NCBI RefSeq assembly: GCF_016863475.1
Contig: NZ_BOOY01000031.1
Coordinates: 62,001-126,000, forward strand
Direction: 5' to 3'
Source: Spirilliplanes yamanashiensis
GTDB lineage: Bacteria > Actinomycetota > Actinomycetes > Mycobacteriales > Micromonosporaceae
Length of the DNA: 64,000 nt
Part shown: positions 1 to 9,817 of the stretch, piece after piece
Numbering within the stretch: position 1 is the first letter of the stretch
How the letters are laid out: each line of letters opens with the position of its first letter
Translations under genes and position numbers: made by a program
Notes under the pieces: model-generated
Database searches by the model: none
What the model saw: the letters and a program-made list of their open reading frames with translations, nothing else
Told to the model about the DNA's origin: nothing

Positions 1-378
1 GGTGGACTCCAGGGCGCCCAGCCGCTCCGCCAGGGGGCGGGGCAGCACGCGGGTGATCTTGTCGTGGGCGGCGGCGGTGGCCGGGGCCTCGGTGTGCAGG
101 CCGAGCTGGTCGGCGGCGAGCAGCCCGAGGACGACGGCGACGGCCTCCTCGTCGGTGAGCATCAGCGGGGGCAGCTTGAAGCCGGGTTCCAGCCGGTAGC
201 CGCCGTACCGGCCGCGGGCGGCGGTGACGGGGATGCCCAGCTCGGCGAGGTTGCCCGCGTACCGGCGGACGGTGCGGTCGTCGACGCCGAGGCGGGCGGC
301 CAGGTCGGCGCCCGTGAGGCGGTGGTGGGTCTGGAGCAGTTCGAGCATCGCGAGCACGCGTGACGCCGGTCGGGACAT
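1..378 (-). CDS. WYL/YafY-type HTH transcriptional regulator, N-terminal part (cut by window edge)
   Basis: Only the first 126 codons are inside the window; the 3' end runs off the left edge. The ATG at 378 opens a winged helix-turn-helix (about residues 2-55) with LTGADLAARLGVDDRTVRRY as recognition region and a wing ending GRYGGYRL, the usual N-terminus of DeoR/YafY regulators whose ligand-sensing WYL domain lies further on and is not visible here. It is divergent from the alpha/beta hydrolase at 463 with 84 bp between them, containing an inverted repeat at 400-418. Inference: it controls itself and that hydrolase. The WYL assignment rests on the N-terminus only. Confidence 0.8.
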   Translation of the reverse strand, partial: MSRPASRVLAMLELLQTHHRLTGADLAARLGVDDRTVRRYAGNLAELGIPVTAARGRYGGYRLEPGFKLPPLMLTDEEAVAVVLGLLAADQLGLHTEAPATAAAHDKITRVLPRPLAERLGALEST

Positions 379-399
379 GGCGGAAAACCTCCCCGGATA

Positions 400-418
400 C
401 CGGACTGGTTACGTCCGG
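400..418. promoter_or_regulatory. Candidate operator between WYL regulator and hydrolase
   Basis: CCGGAC, 7-nt spacer, GTCCGG: a perfect 6-bp inverted repeat centred in the 84-bp divergent intergenic region. Position and symmetry suit a dimeric HTH regulator site. No experimental support; GC-rich 6-bp arms can occur by chance. Confidence 0.35.
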
Positions 419-462
419 AAACCATCGTACGGTGCTGGCATCGACGACGGAAGGAATCACCC

Positions 463-1161
463 ATGAGCACGTTCGTCCTGGTACCCGGCATGTGGATCGG
501 CGCTTGGGCGTGGCGCGGTGTCACCGCCGAGCTGCGCGCCGCCGGGCACGACGTCTTCCCGCTCACGCTCACCGGGGTGGCGGACCGCGACCACCTGCCC
601 GGCGCCGACCTGGAGACGCACGTCGCCGACATCGTCCGGCTGATCGAGGTGGAGGACCTGCGCGACGTGGTGCTGGTCGGGCACAGCTACGGCGGGTTCC
701 CGGTGACGGTGGCCGCCGAGCGGATCCCGGGGCGGCTGTCCCGGGTGGTGTACGTCGACAGCGGCCCGCTGCCGGCCGGCACCACGCAGCTCGACCAGCT
801 CGACGTCGCGGTCACCGGCCCGGCGGTGCCGCCGCGGGAGTGGGACCCGGCGGCCGACCCGCAGCTGCTCGCCGGGCTCGACGACGCCGCGCTGGAGCTG
901 CTGCGCACCCGCGCGACGCCGCATCCGGCCGCCTCGGTGACCGCGCCGCTGCCGCGCACCGGCGCGGGCCTGGCGGTGCCGCTGACGCTGGTGACGTGCG
1001 CGCTGCCGGCGGAGCAGGTGGCGCAGATGATCGCCGCCGGCCACCCGTGGTTCGCCGAGCTGACGGACGCGACGGTGGTGGCCGTGCCGACCGGGCACTG
1101 GCCGATGCTGAGCGAGCCGGTGGCGCTGGCCCGCGCGCTGGCGGGCCAGCCCGGCAGTTAG
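463..1161 (+). CDS. Alpha/beta hydrolase
   Basis: 232 residues, a typical size for the single-domain alpha/beta-hydrolase fold. The N-terminus [19 protein letters not shown] is the first strand plus oxyanion loop seen in the esterase/hydroxynitrile-lyase-like branch; GHSYGG (about residue 75) is the nucleophile elbow with catalytic Ser; the late GHWPM supplies the likely catalytic His. No signal peptide, so cytoplasmic; the substrate cannot be told. ATG at 463 is preceded by GGAAGGAA. Its TAG stop overlaps the TAA stop of convergent aroK (shared bases TTAG at 1158-1161). A divergent WYL regulator suggests inducible expression. Confidence 0.9.
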   Translation: MSTFVLVPGMWIGAWAWRGVTAELRAAGHDVFPLTLTGVADRDHLPGADLETHVADIVRLIEVEDLRDVVLVGHSYGGFPVTVAAERIPGRLSRVVYVDSGPLPAGTTQLDQLDVAVTGPAVPPREWDPAADPQLLAGLDDAALELLRTRATPHPAASVTAPLPRTGAGLAVPLTLVTCALPAEQVAQMIAAGHPWFAELTDATVVAVPTGHWPMLSEPVALARALAGQPGS

Positions 1162-1670
1162 CCCGGCAGTTGGCCCAGCAGCGCGGCGACCTCGTCGGCG
1201 ACGTCGGCGGGGGTGCGGCCGTCGGTGCGCACGGTGTGCGTGGCGACTTCCCGGTAGAGCGGGCGGCGCTGGTCCATCAGGTACTTCAGCGTCGCCCGCG
1301 GGTTGACCGTGAGCAGCGGGCGGCCCGCGCCCAGCCCGACCCGCTTGACCGCGTCGGACAGCTCGACCGACAGGAACACGACGGGGTGCCCGGCCAGCAG
1401 CGCCCGGGTCTCCGGCGCCAGCACCGCGCCGCCGCCCAGGGCGAGGACCCCGTCGAACGACGCCAGCGCATGCGCCACCGCCGCGCGTTCCAGCTCGCGG
1501 AAGTGCGGCTCGCCGTCGTCGAGGAAGATCTCGGGGATCGGCTTGCCGGCCGTGCGCTCGATCGCCGCGTCGGTGTCGTCGAACGCGACGCCGAGCCGCT
1601 CGGCGAGCAGCCGGCCGGTGGTGGTCTTACCCGCGCCGGGCACGCCGACGAGCACGCAGACCGGGGCCAT
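1158..1670 (-). CDS. aroK: Shikimate kinase
   Basis: 170 residues, the normal length. Phosphorylates shikimate at O3 with ATP, fifth step of chorismate synthesis. Visible: P-loop [12 protein letters not shown] (residues 9-20), DDTDAAIE shikimate-binding Asp, FRELE, GGGAVL loop (79-84) and the lid/R-rich segment around 135-140. The start ATG shares one base with the TGA of aroC (TGATG), so the pair is translationally coupled. Unusually, no aroB or aroQ follows; the next gene is a convergent hydrolase. Confidence 0.97.
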   Translation of the reverse strand: MAPVCVLVGVPGAGKTTTGRLLAERLGVAFDDTDAAIERTAGKPIPEIFLDDGEPHFRELERAAVAHALASFDGVLALGGGAVLAPETRALLAGHPVVFLSVELSDAVKRVGLGAGRPLLTVNPRATLKYLMDQRRPLYREVATHTVRTDGRTPADVADEVAALLGQLPG

Positions 1671-2848
1671 CAGCGGATCAGCAGGTTGTCGACGTAGGCG
1701 GCCAGGTTGCGGCGGATCTCGGCCACCGAGTCGCCGCCGAACTTCTCCGTCGCCGCCTCGGCCAGCACCAGCGCCACCATCGCCTCGGCGACGACGGCGC
1801 CCGCGGGCACCGCGCACACGTCCGAGCGCTGGTTGATGGCGGTGGCGACCTCGCCGGTGGTGACGTCGATGGTCTGCAGGGCGCGGTTCAGCGACGAGAT
1901 GGGCTTGAGCGCGGCGCGCACCCGCAGCGGCTCGCCGTTGGTGATGCCGCCCTCCAGGCCGCCGGCCCGGTCGGTGATGCGCTTGACGCCGGCGTCCGTC
2001 GGGATGATCTCGTCGTGCGCCACCGAGCCGCGCGAGCGGGCCTGGGTGAAGCCGTCGCCGATCTCGACGCCCTTCACGGACTGGATGCTCATCAGCGCGG
2101 CGGCGAGGCGGCCGTCGAGCTTGCGGTCCCACTGCACGTGCGAGCCCAGGCCCGGGGGCACCCCGTACGCCAGCACCTCCACGATGCCGCCGAGGGTGTC
2201 GGCGTCCTTCTTCGCGGCGTCGACCTCGGCGACCATCCGGGCGCTGGCCTCGGGGTCGAGGCAGCGCAGCGGGTCGGCGTCGATGCGGTCGAAGTCCTCG
2301 GGGACGGGCACCACGCCGGGCTTGGCGGCGACCGAGCCCAGCTCGATGACGTGCGAGACGATGTCGATGCCGAGGGCCTGCTTGATCAGCGCCTTGGCGA
2401 CGGTGCCGACGGCGACGCGGGCCGCGGTCTCGCGGGCGCTGGCGCGCTCGAGGATCGGGCGGGCGTCGGTGTGGCCGTACTTCTGCATGCCGGCCAGGTC
2501 GGCGTGGCCGGGACGCGGGCGGGTCAGCGGCGCGTTGCGGGCCTGCGAGGCCAGCTCGGCGGGGTCGACCGGGTCGGCCGCCATCACGGTCTGCCACTTG
2601 GGCCACTCGCTGTTGCCGACGCGGATCGCGACCGGGCTGCCCTGGGTGACGCCGTGCCGGATGCCGCCGATCAGCTCCAGCTCGTCCTGCTCGAACGCCA
2701 TGCGCGCGCCGCGGCCGTAGCCGAGCCGCCGGCGGGCGAGCTCGCGCCCGATCTCGGCACTCGTCACCTCGACGCCGGCGGGCACGCCCTCCAGCATGGC
2801 GACGAGCGCGGGTCCGTGGGATTCACCTGCGGTCAGCCAGCGCAACAC
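1670..2848 (-). CDS. aroC: Chorismate synthase
   Basis: 392 residues, usual for the actinobacterial enzyme. Converts EPSP to chorismate using reduced FMN. The N-terminal signature [20 protein letters not shown] with its invariant His, the [11 protein letters not shown] segment, and the conserved Arg/Ser/Asn blocks (for example [14 protein letters not shown]) are all present. First gene of an aroC-aroK unit, sharing one base with aroK. In many actinobacteria aroE-mltG-ruvX lie close upstream; here a MarR regulator and an exporter intervene. Confidence 0.97.
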   Translation of the reverse strand: MLRWLTAGESHGPALVAMLEGVPAGVEVTSAEIGRELARRRLGYGRGARMAFEQDELELIGGIRHGVTQGSPVAIRVGNSEWPKWQTVMAADPVDPAELASQARNAPLTRPRPGHADLAGMQKYGHTDARPILERASARETAARVAVGTVAKALIKQALGIDIVSHVIELGSVAAKPGVVPVPEDFDRIDADPLRCLDPEASARMVAEVDAAKKDADTLGGIVEVLAYGVPPGLGSHVQWDRKLDGRLAAALMSIQSVKGVEIGDGFTQARSRGSVAHDEIIPTDAGVKRITDRAGGLEGGITNGEPLRVRAALKPISSLNRALQTIDVTTGEVATAINQRSDVCAVPAGAVVAEAMVALVLAEAATEKFGGDSVAEIRRNLAAYVDNLLIR

Positions 2849-2917
2849 GGGCGTAAGTGTGGCACGCCCCGGCGGTGGCCCGCGGCGCCCCCGGCGATGT
2901 CCCGCGGTACGGACGAT

Positions 2918-3358
2918 CTAGCCCTGCCCGCCGAGCAGTTCGGCGAGCCGGCGCAGGTGCGGCACGGCCGCGGCCAGCTCCCGGCGGGCCTCCGGCGGCA
3001 GCTCGCCGAGCCCGACGGCGACCAGCGTGCGGCGCAGGTCGCGGTACCGCTCGAGGCGCCGGCGGGCCTCGTCGGTGAGCAGCAGCCGCACGGTGCGCCG
3101 GTCGCCGGTGTCGCGCTCGCGGGTGACCAGGCCCGCCGCGACGGCCTCGCCGACCAGGGTGCTGGCCGTGTTCGGCGCGATGCCCAGCTGTTCGGCGGCC
3201 GCCGTGACGCCGATGCCGGGCCGGCGCTCGACGAGCTTGAGCAGCTCGTTCTGGGCGGCCGGCAGCTCGGGCCGGCCGGTGGCGCGCACCGTGGCGCGGC
3301 GCAGCGCGTGGTGCAGGGTGGCGACCGCCTCGCCGAGGTCGCCCGCGTGGTCGCCCAT
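2918..3358 (-). CDS. MarR-family transcriptional regulator
   Basis: 146 residues, all-helical with a winged HTH: GVTAAAEQLGIAPNTASTLV (about 50-69) is helix-turn-helix, RERDTGDRRTVRLLLTDEA is the wing with the DxRxxR signature. MarR proteins are dimeric repressors released by small aromatic ligands. It is divergent from the exporter starting at 3431 with a 72-bp gap containing a weak GCAG-TT-CTGC symmetry, the classic layout of a MarR repressor controlling an efflux pump. Confidence 0.93.
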   Translation of the reverse strand: MGDHAGDLGEAVATLHHALRRATVRATGRPELPAAQNELLKLVERRPGIGVTAAAEQLGIAPNTASTLVGEAVAAGLVTRERDTGDRRTVRLLLTDEARRRLERYRDLRRTLVAVGLGELPPEARRELAAAVPHLRRLAELLGGQG

Positions 3359-3430
3359 GGCGCACCTCCCGCCCTTCCAAGGGTTACTTGCAGGATGCAG
3401 CAGTTCTGCTCTCAGAGGTATTGTGCACCG

Positions 3431-4630
3431 GTGCGCGACCGTCCGCCGAGGCCCGGCCTCCTGCTCGTCCTGCTGGGCTCGCTGACCGCGATCGGCCCGC
3501 TGTCCATCGACATGTACCTGCCCGCGTTCCCCGACATCGCCGCGGAGTTCGGCGCCTCCGCCAGCCAGGTGCAGCTGTCGCTCACCGCCTGCCTCGTCGG
3601 CCTGGCCGCCGGGCAGATCCTCACCGGGCCGCTCAGCGACCGGTACGGCCGGCGGGTGCCCGTCCTCGTCGGCGTCACCGCGTACGCGCTCGCCTCGCTC
3701 GCCTGCGCCGCCGCGCCCACCGCCCCGCTGTTCGCCGGCGCCCGGCTGCTGCAGGGCATGGCCGGCGGCGTCGGCATCGTGGTGGCCCGGGCGGTGGTGC
3801 GCGACCTGTACGCGGGCGTCGAGGGCGCGAAGTACTTCTCCCGGCTCACCCTCGTCTTCGGCGTCGCCCCGATCGCCGCGCCCAGCCTCGGCGCGGCCGT
3901 CCTGCGGTTCACCGGCTGGCACGGGGTGTTCGTCGCGCTCGCCGTCATCGCCGCCCTGCTCGCCGCGCTGGCAGCCTGGCAGCTGCCCGAGACGCTGCCC
4001 GCGCACCGGCGCAGCGACGGTGGCCTGCGCGACGTCGCCCGCACCGCCCGCGAGCTGGTCACCGACCGGGCCTTCGCCGGGTACGCCCTGGCGCAGGCGT
4101 TCGCGTTCGCCGGGCTGTTCGCCTACATCGGCGGCTCGCCGTTCGCCCTGCAGGACGGGTTCGGGCTGTCCGGCACCGCGTACGGGGTGCTGTTCGGCGT
4201 GAACGCCCTCGGCCTCATCGCCCTGTCGCAGGCCAACGGCCGGCTGCTCGACCGGTGGCCGCCGCGCGCCCTGCTCGTGGCGACCCTGGTGGCCGGGTGC
4301 GCGGCGGCCGCGGCGGTGCTGGGCGCGGCGCTGGCCGGGGTGCTGGCGCTGCTCGCCGTGGCGATGTTCGCGTTCGTGTCGACCGTCGGCATGGTGGCCC
4401 CCAACGGCACCGCCCTGGCCCTGGACCGGCACGGCCGCCGGGCGGGCACCGCGGCGGCGCTGCTCGGCGGCGTGCAGTCGGCGATCGGCGCGGCCGTCGC
4501 GCCGCTGGTGGGCGCGTTCGGCGACCCCGCGACCGGGGTGCCGATGGCGGCCGTCATCCTGGCGTGCGCCGCCGCGGCGCTGCTGTCGGTGCTGGTGCTG
4601 GCCCGCGAGCGCGAGCCCGTGCCGGCCTGA
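3431..4630 (+). CDS. Bcr/CflA-type multidrug MFS transporter
   Basis: About 399 residues and 12 predicted membrane helices. The opening IGPLSIDMYLPAFPDIA is diagnostic of the Bcr/CflA drug:H+ antiporter group (DHA1), followed by GPLSDRYGRRVPVL, the MFS motif A loop between TM2 and TM3. GTG at 3431 is chosen because AGAGG lies 11 nt upstream and the protein starts at the expected place; an in-frame ATG at 3395 would add 12 residues. Role: proton-driven export of drugs or sulphonamide/bicyclomycin-like compounds; true substrate unknown. Likely repressed by the divergent MarR protein. Confidence 0.93.
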   Translation: MRDRPPRPGLLLVLLGSLTAIGPLSIDMYLPAFPDIAAEFGASASQVQLSLTACLVGLAAGQILTGPLSDRYGRRVPVLVGVTAYALASLACAAAPTAPLFAGARLLQGMAGGVGIVVARAVVRDLYAGVEGAKYFSRLTLVFGVAPIAAPSLGAAVLRFTGWHGVFVALAVIAALLAALAAWQLPETLPAHRRSDGGLRDVARTARELVTDRAFAGYALAQAFAFAGLFAYIGGSPFALQDGFGLSGTAYGVLFGVNALGLIALSQANGRLLDRWPPRALLVATLVAGCAAAAAVLGAALAGVLALLAVAMFAFVSTVGMVAPNGTALALDRHGRRAGTAAALLGGVQSAIGAAVAPLVGAFGDPATGVPMAAVILACAAAALLSVLVLAREREPVPA

Positions 4631-4647
4631 CACCCGCTCAGCGGGTG
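4631..4647. terminator. Short bidirectional hairpin between exporter and aroE
   Basis: CACCCGC-TCA-GCGGGTG, 7 perfect base pairs, begins directly after the exporter stop; the loop TCA is itself the (reverse) stop codon of aroE. It sits between convergent genes, suiting a shared terminator. No U-tract, as is usual in high-GC actinobacteria. Confidence 0.5.
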
Positions 4648-5471
4648 GCGGCCGCCGCCAGCAGGGCGTTGCGCATGGCCGCCTCCGGCGCCGGTGCGAC
4701 GCCGGTGAACTGCTCGAACTGGCCCAGCGCCTGCGCCAGCAGCAGGTCGAGGCCCGACGCCACCCGGGCGCCCGCGGCCGCAGCCGCGGCGGCGAGCGGG
4801 GTCGGCCACGGGTCGTAGATGGCGTCGAACAGCACCGCGCCGCGCCGCCACGGCACGGCCGCGGCCAGCGGGTCGGCGGCGCCCTTCGGGACGGTGGCCA
4901 CGGCCACGTCGGCGGCGGCCAGCGCGGCCGGGGCGTCCGCCCAGGCCGCGGTGAGCAGCCGGACGCCGAGCGCCGCGCCCACCCCGGCCAGCTCCGCCGC
5001 CGCCTCCGGGCGGCGCGCGACGACCGTCACGGCGGGCGCGCCGAGCGCGGCGGCCGCGGCGACGGCGGCCCGGGCCGTGCCGCCCGCGCCGAGCACCGCC
5101 ACGGCGGGCGCGTCGCCCACCCCGGCGTCGCGCAGCACCCGCACCATGCCCGCCACGTCGGTGTTGTCGGCGTGCCACGCGCCGTCCGGGCGCCGGACGA
5201 GCGTGTTCGCCGCGCCCACGGCGGTCGCCACGGCGGACGCGCTCGCGGCGAGCGACAGCGCGACCTCCTTCAGCGGCATCGTCACCGACAGGCCCGCCCA
5301 CTCCGGCCCGAGGCCCGCCACCAGGGCGGGCAGCTCGGACTCGGCGCACTCGACCGCCTCGTACGACCAGTCGAACAGCCCGGCCGCGGCGAACCCGGCG
5401 CTGTGGATCACGGGCGACAGCGAGTGCCCGATGGGCTTGCCGAGGACGGCGGCCCGGTGCGCCACCGTCAC
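4638..5471 (-). CDS. aroE: Shikimate dehydrogenase
   Basis: 277 residues. Reduces 3-dehydroshikimate to shikimate with NADPH. KPIGHSLSPVIHSAGF near the N-terminus binds substrate, LSVTMPLKE holds the catalytic Lys, NTLVR/ADNTDVAG continues the active site, and AVLGAGGTARAA is the Rossmann nucleotide loop. GTG start overlaps the mltG stop by four bases (GTGA at 5468-5471), so it is translated with mltG. It lies apart from aroC-aroK because the MarR/exporter pair intervenes. Confidence 0.96.
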   Translation of the reverse strand: MTVAHRAAVLGKPIGHSLSPVIHSAGFAAAGLFDWSYEAVECAESELPALVAGLGPEWAGLSVTMPLKEVALSLAASASAVATAVGAANTLVRRPDGAWHADNTDVAGMVRVLRDAGVGDAPAVAVLGAGGTARAAVAAAAALGAPAVTVVARRPEAAAELAGVGAALGVRLLTAAWADAPAALAAADVAVATVPKGAADPLAAAVPWRRGAVLFDAIYDPWPTPLAAAAAAAGARVASGLDLLLAQALGQFEQFTGVAPAPEAAMRNALLAAAATR

Positions 5472-6649
5472 AGGATGCCGTTCTTGCGCGCCAGCGCCTT
5501 GTTCTTCTCGTGCTCGGCGTCCGTCGCGGCGAAGGCCGAGTGGCCCTCCTTGTCGATCGCCACGAAGAACAGCCACGGCCCGGCCGGCGGCTTCAGCGCG
5601 CCCTCGAGCGCCTGCTTGCCCGGGTTGTTGATCGGCGTGGGGGGCAGGCCCTCCTTGCCGTGCAGCCGGTACGGGTTCTTCGGGTCGTACAGCTCGGCGC
5701 GCGTCATGTCCTTCGACGCCTTCTTCGGCTTGCCGTTGAGCTGGTAGTAGTAGTTGATCCCGACGTCGAACTCCAGGCAGTTGCACGGGAAGTTGCCGCT
5801 GTAGATGCGGTTGTAGGCCACCCGCGCGACCTTGCCGAGGTCCTCGGCGTTGCCCGCCTCCGCCTGGGCCAGCGACGCCACGGTCAGCACCTCGTACGGG
5901 GTGATCTTGCGGACCTTCTGCGACTGGTCCGCGAACTGCATCTCGCCGGTCACCGTGAGGAACCGGCCCACCATCAGCCGCAGGTGGTCGACGGCGGTGG
6001 CGTTCGGGTCGAACTCGTAGGTGTCCGGGAACAGGAAGCCCTCGATCGACTTGGTGACCTTCTGGCCGTCGTCGCGGGTGAACCACCAGTCCGGGATGCC
6101 CAGCGCCTCCGGGTCCTTCGCGGCGGCCCGGTACTCCTCCACGGGCCGGCCCGTCTTCTCCGAGACCTTCTGGTAGATCTCGAACGACGTCAGGCCCTCC
6201 TGGATCGTCACGCCGCTGGTGATCCGGCTCGCCCGGTCCAGCATCGCCACGACGACGTCCTTGGCCCGCATCTGCGTGCGCAGCTTGTACGAGCCCTCCT
6301 GGATGTTCTGGCCCTGGGGGTGCTCGGCGGCGGCCTCGACGAACGCGGCGGCGCTCTTGACGACGTCGGCCTCCACCAGCGTGTTGCCGATGTCGGTGAT
6401 CGTGTCGCCCTTCTTCACCTGCACCGTGACCTCGGTGCTGCCCGGCCCGTCGTAGTCGGCGGCGGTGAAGAAGCCCTTGACCTTGTCGTAGCCGTACCAG
6501 ACCCCGCCGGCGAGCGCGCCGAGCAGCAGGAAGACCAGCACGAAGGCGATCGCGGACTTGCCGCCGCCGCCCCCGCCCTTCTTGCGCCGGTGCCGCGAGG
6601 GGCCCTTCTCGCCCTGGTCCTCGAATGCGAGGTCAAGCTCGTCGATCAT
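5468..6649 (-). CDS. mltG: Endolytic murein transglycosylase
   Basis: 393 residues: basic cytoplasmic tail (KGPSRHRRKKGGGGGG), one membrane helix near residues 33-52 (SAIAFVLVFLLLGALAGGVW), then an extracytoplasmic LysM-like segment and YceG domain. The motif VASLAQAEAG carries the conserved catalytic Glu, and PINNPGKQALEGALKP is the C-terminal family signature. MltG cuts nascent glycan strands and sets their length. Stop overlaps the aroE start; ruvX lies 2 bases upstream, giving ruvX-mltG-aroE. Confidence 0.95.
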   Translation of the reverse strand: MIDELDLAFEDQGEKGPSRHRRKKGGGGGGKSAIAFVLVFLLLGALAGGVWYGYDKVKGFFTAADYDGPGSTEVTVQVKKGDTITDIGNTLVEADVVKSAAAFVEAAAEHPQGQNIQEGSYKLRTQMRAKDVVVAMLDRASRITSGVTIQEGLTSFEIYQKVSEKTGRPVEEYRAAAKDPEALGIPDWWFTRDDGQKVTKSIEGFLFPDTYEFDPNATAVDHLRLMVGRFLTVTGEMQFADQSQKVRKITPYEVLTVASLAQAEAGNAEDLGKVARVAYNRIYSGNFPCNCLEFDVGINYYYQLNGKPKKASKDMTRAELYDPKNPYRLHGKEGLPPTPINNPGKQALEGALKPPAGPWLFFVAIDKEGHSAFAATDAEHEKNKALARKNGIL

Positions 6650-6651
6650 CG

Positions 6652-7104
6652 CTACTGCCTCCGCTGTGCGTTCAGCCAGCTCTGCAGGATCTCCACCGCG
6701 GCCGCCTGGTCGACGACCGCTCGCTGCTTGCGTCCCCGCACGCCGCGCTCGGCCAGCCTACGGGTGGCCACCACGGTCGACATCCGCTCGTCGGAGAGGA
6801 CGACGGGCACCGCCACGGCCCGGGCCAGCGTATCCGCCCACGCACGCGCGTCGATGGCGGCGGGCCCCTCGGCGCCGGTGAGGCGCACCGGGAGCCCGAC
6901 CACCACGCCGACCGCCTCGTTGTCCGTCACGAGGCGGGCGATCTCGGCGATGTCGGCAGGCACGGCATCAGCGTCCGTGGTCAGGTCGCGGGGCACAGTC
7001 ACGAGCGGGGTGGCCAGGATTCCGTCGGGGTCGCTCACAGCAACCCCGACGCGCACCTTACCCACGTCGACGCCCAGTCGTCTCCCCCTCGGGGATCCCG
7101 TCAC
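6652..7104 (-). CDS. ruvX: Holliday junction resolvase-like / pre-16S rRNA nuclease RuvX (YqgF)
   Basis: 150 residues with an RNase H-like fold: RRLGVDVGKVRVGVAVSD is the first strand with its catalytic Asp, VVGLPVRLTG the second conserved block, LSDERMST the third, and DQAAAVEILQSWL the C-terminal Asp/Ala block. In E. coli YqgF matures the 16S rRNA 5' end; a recombination role is also proposed. GTG start with GAGAGGTAG upstream. It sits between alaS and mltG exactly as in other actinobacteria. Confidence 0.95.
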   Translation of the reverse strand: MTGSPRGRRLGVDVGKVRVGVAVSDPDGILATPLVTVPRDLTTDADAVPADIAEIARLVTDNEAVGVVVGLPVRLTGAEGPAAIDARAWADTLARAVAVPVVLSDERMSTVVATRRLAERGVRGRKQRAVVDQAAAVEILQSWLNAQRRQ

Positions 7105-7132
7105 GGACAGCTACCTCTCGCCTACAGCCGGA

Positions 7133-9817
7133 TCAGCGGGTCTCGTCGACCGCCTTCTCGACCGCCGCCAGCAGCGCCGGCGCCTGCCCGGCGGGCACGC
7201 CGCCGCCCTGCGCCAGGTCCGCGTTGCCGCCGCCCCGGCCCGACAGGGCGCCCTTGACCAGGTCGGCCGCCGACACGCCGCGGCCCTTCGCCGCCGCGTT
7301 CACGGACACCACCAGCGACGCCTTGCCACCCGCGCGGGCCGCCACCGCCACGACCGCCGGCCGCGCCGCGTCGATCTTGCCGCGGATCTCCTGCGCCAGC
7401 GTGCGCACGTCGTTGCCGCCGGCGCCCTCGGGCGCCTCCGTGCCCACGTACGCGATGCCGTGCAGGTCCTTGGCCTGCGCCGCGAGCGTCGCCGCGCCGC
7501 CCAGCACCATCTGCGCCCGGAGCTTCTCCAGCTCCTTCTCCGCGTCGCGCAGCGCCGTCACGGTCTGCTCGACCCGGTCCGCGACCTGGTCGCCCGGCAC
7601 CCGGAACAGCTCCGCCAGCCGGCTCACCAGCAGGTGCTCCTTCGCCAGGAAGCCGAACGCGTCGATGCCGACCAGCGCCTCGACCCGGCGCACGCCCGAG
7701 CCGACCGAGCCCTCCGACAGGATCTTCACCAGGCCCAGCTGCCCCGACCGGGCGACGTGGGTGCCGCCGCACAGCTCGCGGGCGTAGTCGCCGACCTCGA
7801 CGACCCGCACCTCGTCGCCGTACTTCTCGCCGAACAGCGCCATCGCCCCGATGCGCCGCGCCTCCTCCTGCGAGGTGATGAACGCGGTCACCTCCAGGTC
7901 GCGCAGCAGCACCTCGTTGACCTGCTGCTCCACGTCGTGCAGCACGCTCGGCGCCACCGCGCCCGGGGTGTTGAAGTCGAACCGCAGCCGGCCCGGCGCG
8001 TTCAGCGAACCCGCCTGGGTCGCCGCGTCGCCGAGGAAGTTGCGCATCGTCTGGTGGATCAGGTGCGTCGCCGTGTGCGACCGCGAGATCGCCCGGCGGC
8101 GGTTCACGTCGATCTCCGCGAAACCCGCCTCACCCGAGCGCACCTCGCCGCGCAGCACCCGCGCCTTGTGCACGATCAGGCCCGGCAGCGGCTGCTGCAC
8201 GTCGAGCACCTCGACCTGGCCGCCGCCCACGTTGATGACGCCCCAGTCGGCCTGCTGGCCGCCGCCCTCCGCGTAGAACGGGGTCGTGTCCAGCACCAGC
8301 TCGATCAGGTCGCCCTCGCCCGCCGCGGGCACGTTGACGCCGCCCGTGGTCAGCAGCGCGCGCACCGTCGACTCGCGCGACACCTCCGCGTAGCCGGTGA
8401 ACTGCACCGCGCCGCCGTCGTCCAGCACTGCCCGGTACGCCGACAGGTCGACGTGACCCGTCTTGCGCGCCTGCGCGTCCGCCTTCGCCCGGGTGCGCTG
8501 CTCCGCCATCAGCCGGCGGAAACCGTCCTGGTCGACCTGGAGGCCCTGCTCCGCCGCGATCTCCAGCGTCAGGTCGATCGGGAAGCCGTACGTGTCGTGC
8601 AGCTGGAACGCCTTGTCCGCCGCCAGGCTCGGCCCGCCCGCCCGCTTCGTGTCCGCGATCGCGGTGTCCAGGATCGTCGTGCCCGCGCGCAGCGTGCCGA
8701 GGAACTGGTCCTCCTCCGCGTACGCGTACGTCGAGATGCGGTCGAAGTCGGTCGCCAGCTCCGGGTACGACGGCGCCATGCAGTCGCGCGCGATCGGCAG
8801 CAGCTCCGGCAGCGCCCGGTCCTGCCAGCCCAGCAGCCGCATCGCCCGGATCGCCCGGCGCATGATGCGGCGCAGCACGTACCCGCGGCCCTCGTTCGAC
8901 GGCGTCACGCCGTCGCCGATCAGCATCAGCGACGTGCGCACGTGGTCGGCGATGACGCGCAGCCGCACGTCGTCCGGGTGCGACTGGTTCGCCGCGTGCC
9001 CCGACTGGGTGCCGTACGACTTGCCGGTCAGCTCCGCCGCCCGCGCCAGGATCGGGCGCACCTCGTCGATCTCGTACAGGTTGTCGACGCCCTGCAGGAT
9101 CGAGGCGATGCGCTCCAGCCCCATGCCGGTGTCGATGTTCTTGTTCGGCAGGTCGCCGACGATGCGGAAGTCCTCCTTGGACCGCACGTCCGCGATCTCG
9201 TGCTGCATGAAGACCAGGTTCCAGAACTCCAGGTACCGGTCCTCGTCGACCTCCGGGCCGCCCTCCGGGCCGTACGCCGGGCCGCGGTCGTAGTACAGCT
9301 CCGAGCACGGGCCCGCCGGCCCCGGGATGCCCATCGACCAGAAGTTGTCCTTCTTGCCGCGGCGCACGATGCGCTCGGCCGGCAGGCCCGTCTGCCGCCA
9401 GATGTCGATGGCCTCGTCGTCGTCCAGGTAGACCGTCGCCCAGATCTTCTCCGGGTCCAGGCCGAAACCGCCCTGCTCCACCGGCTTCGTGCTCAGCTCC
9501 CACGCCAGCGGGATCGCGCCCGCCTTGAAGTAGTCGCCGAACGAGAAGTTGCCGTTCATCTGGAAGAACGTGCCGTGCCGGCTCGTCTTGCCGACCTCGT
9601 CGATGTCCGGGGTGCGGATGCACTTCTGCACGCTCGCCGCCGTGCGCCACGGCGGGGTCCGCTGACCCAGGAAGTACGGCACGAACTGCACCATGCCGGC
9701 GTTGATGAACAGCAGGTTCGGGTCGTCGATGGCCGGCAGCGGGGCGCTCGGCACGACCGCGTGCCCGTTCGCCTCGAAGTGCGCCAGGAAGCGCCGCTTG
9801 ATCTCCGCCGTCTTCAT
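7133..9817 (-). CDS. alaS: Alanyl-tRNA synthetase
   Basis: 894 residues, full length. Class II catalytic domain at the N-terminus ([37 protein letters not shown]), tRNA-recognition middle domain, editing domain with [10 protein letters not shown] and the distal CGGTHV zinc/editing site, and a C-terminal coiled/DHHA1 part ([25 protein letters not shown]). Charges tRNA-Ala and hydrolyses mis-acylated Ser/Gly-tRNA-Ala. The ATG overlaps the preceding gene's stop by four bases (ATGA). Confidence 0.98.
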   Translation of the reverse strand: MKTAEIKRRFLAHFEANGHAVVPSAPLPAIDDPNLLFINAGMVQFVPYFLGQRTPPWRTAASVQKCIRTPDIDEVGKTSRHGTFFQMNGNFSFGDYFKAGAIPLAWELSTKPVEQGGFGLDPEKIWATVYLDDDEAIDIWRQTGLPAERIVRRGKKDNFWSMGIPGPAGPCSELYYDRGPAYGPEGGPEVDEDRYLEFWNLVFMQHEIADVRSKEDFRIVGDLPNKNIDTGMGLERIASILQGVDNLYEIDEVRPILARAAELTGKSYGTQSGHAANQSHPDDVRLRVIADHVRTSLMLIGDGVTPSNEGRGYVLRRIMRRAIRAMRLLGWQDRALPELLPIARDCMAPSYPELATDFDRISTYAYAEEDQFLGTLRAGTTILDTAIADTKRAGGPSLAADKAFQLHDTYGFPIDLTLEIAAEQGLQVDQDGFRRLMAEQRTRAKADAQARKTGHVDLSAYRAVLDDGGAVQFTGYAEVSRESTVRALLTTGGVNVPAAGEGDLIELVLDTTPFYAEGGGQQADWGVINVGGGQVEVLDVQQPLPGLIVHKARVLRGEVRSGEAGFAEIDVNRRRAISRSHTATHLIHQTMRNFLGDAATQAGSLNAPGRLRFDFNTPGAVAPSVLHDVEQQVNEVLLRDLEVTAFITSQEEARRIGAMALFGEKYGDEVRVVEVGDYARELCGGTHVARSGQLGLVKILSEGSVGSGVRRVEALVGIDAFGFLAKEHLLVSRLAELFRVPGDQVADRVEQTVTALRDAEKELEKLRAQMVLGGAATLAAQAKDLHGIAYVGTEAPEGAGGNDVRTLAQEIRGKIDAARPAVVAVAARAGGKASLVVSVNAAAKGRGVSAADLVKGALSGRGGGNADLAQGGGVPAGQAPALLAAVEKAVDETR

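Noticed and set aside
1150-1180. Tandem CCCGGCAGTT repeat at the hydrolase/aroK junction
   Set aside because: Two copies only and partly coding on both strands; likely a local duplication without function.
2015-3394. Plus-strand frame joined upstream of the exporter
   Set aside because: It runs antisense through aroC and the MarR gene; the transporter homology begins only near 3431 where a ribosome site is present.
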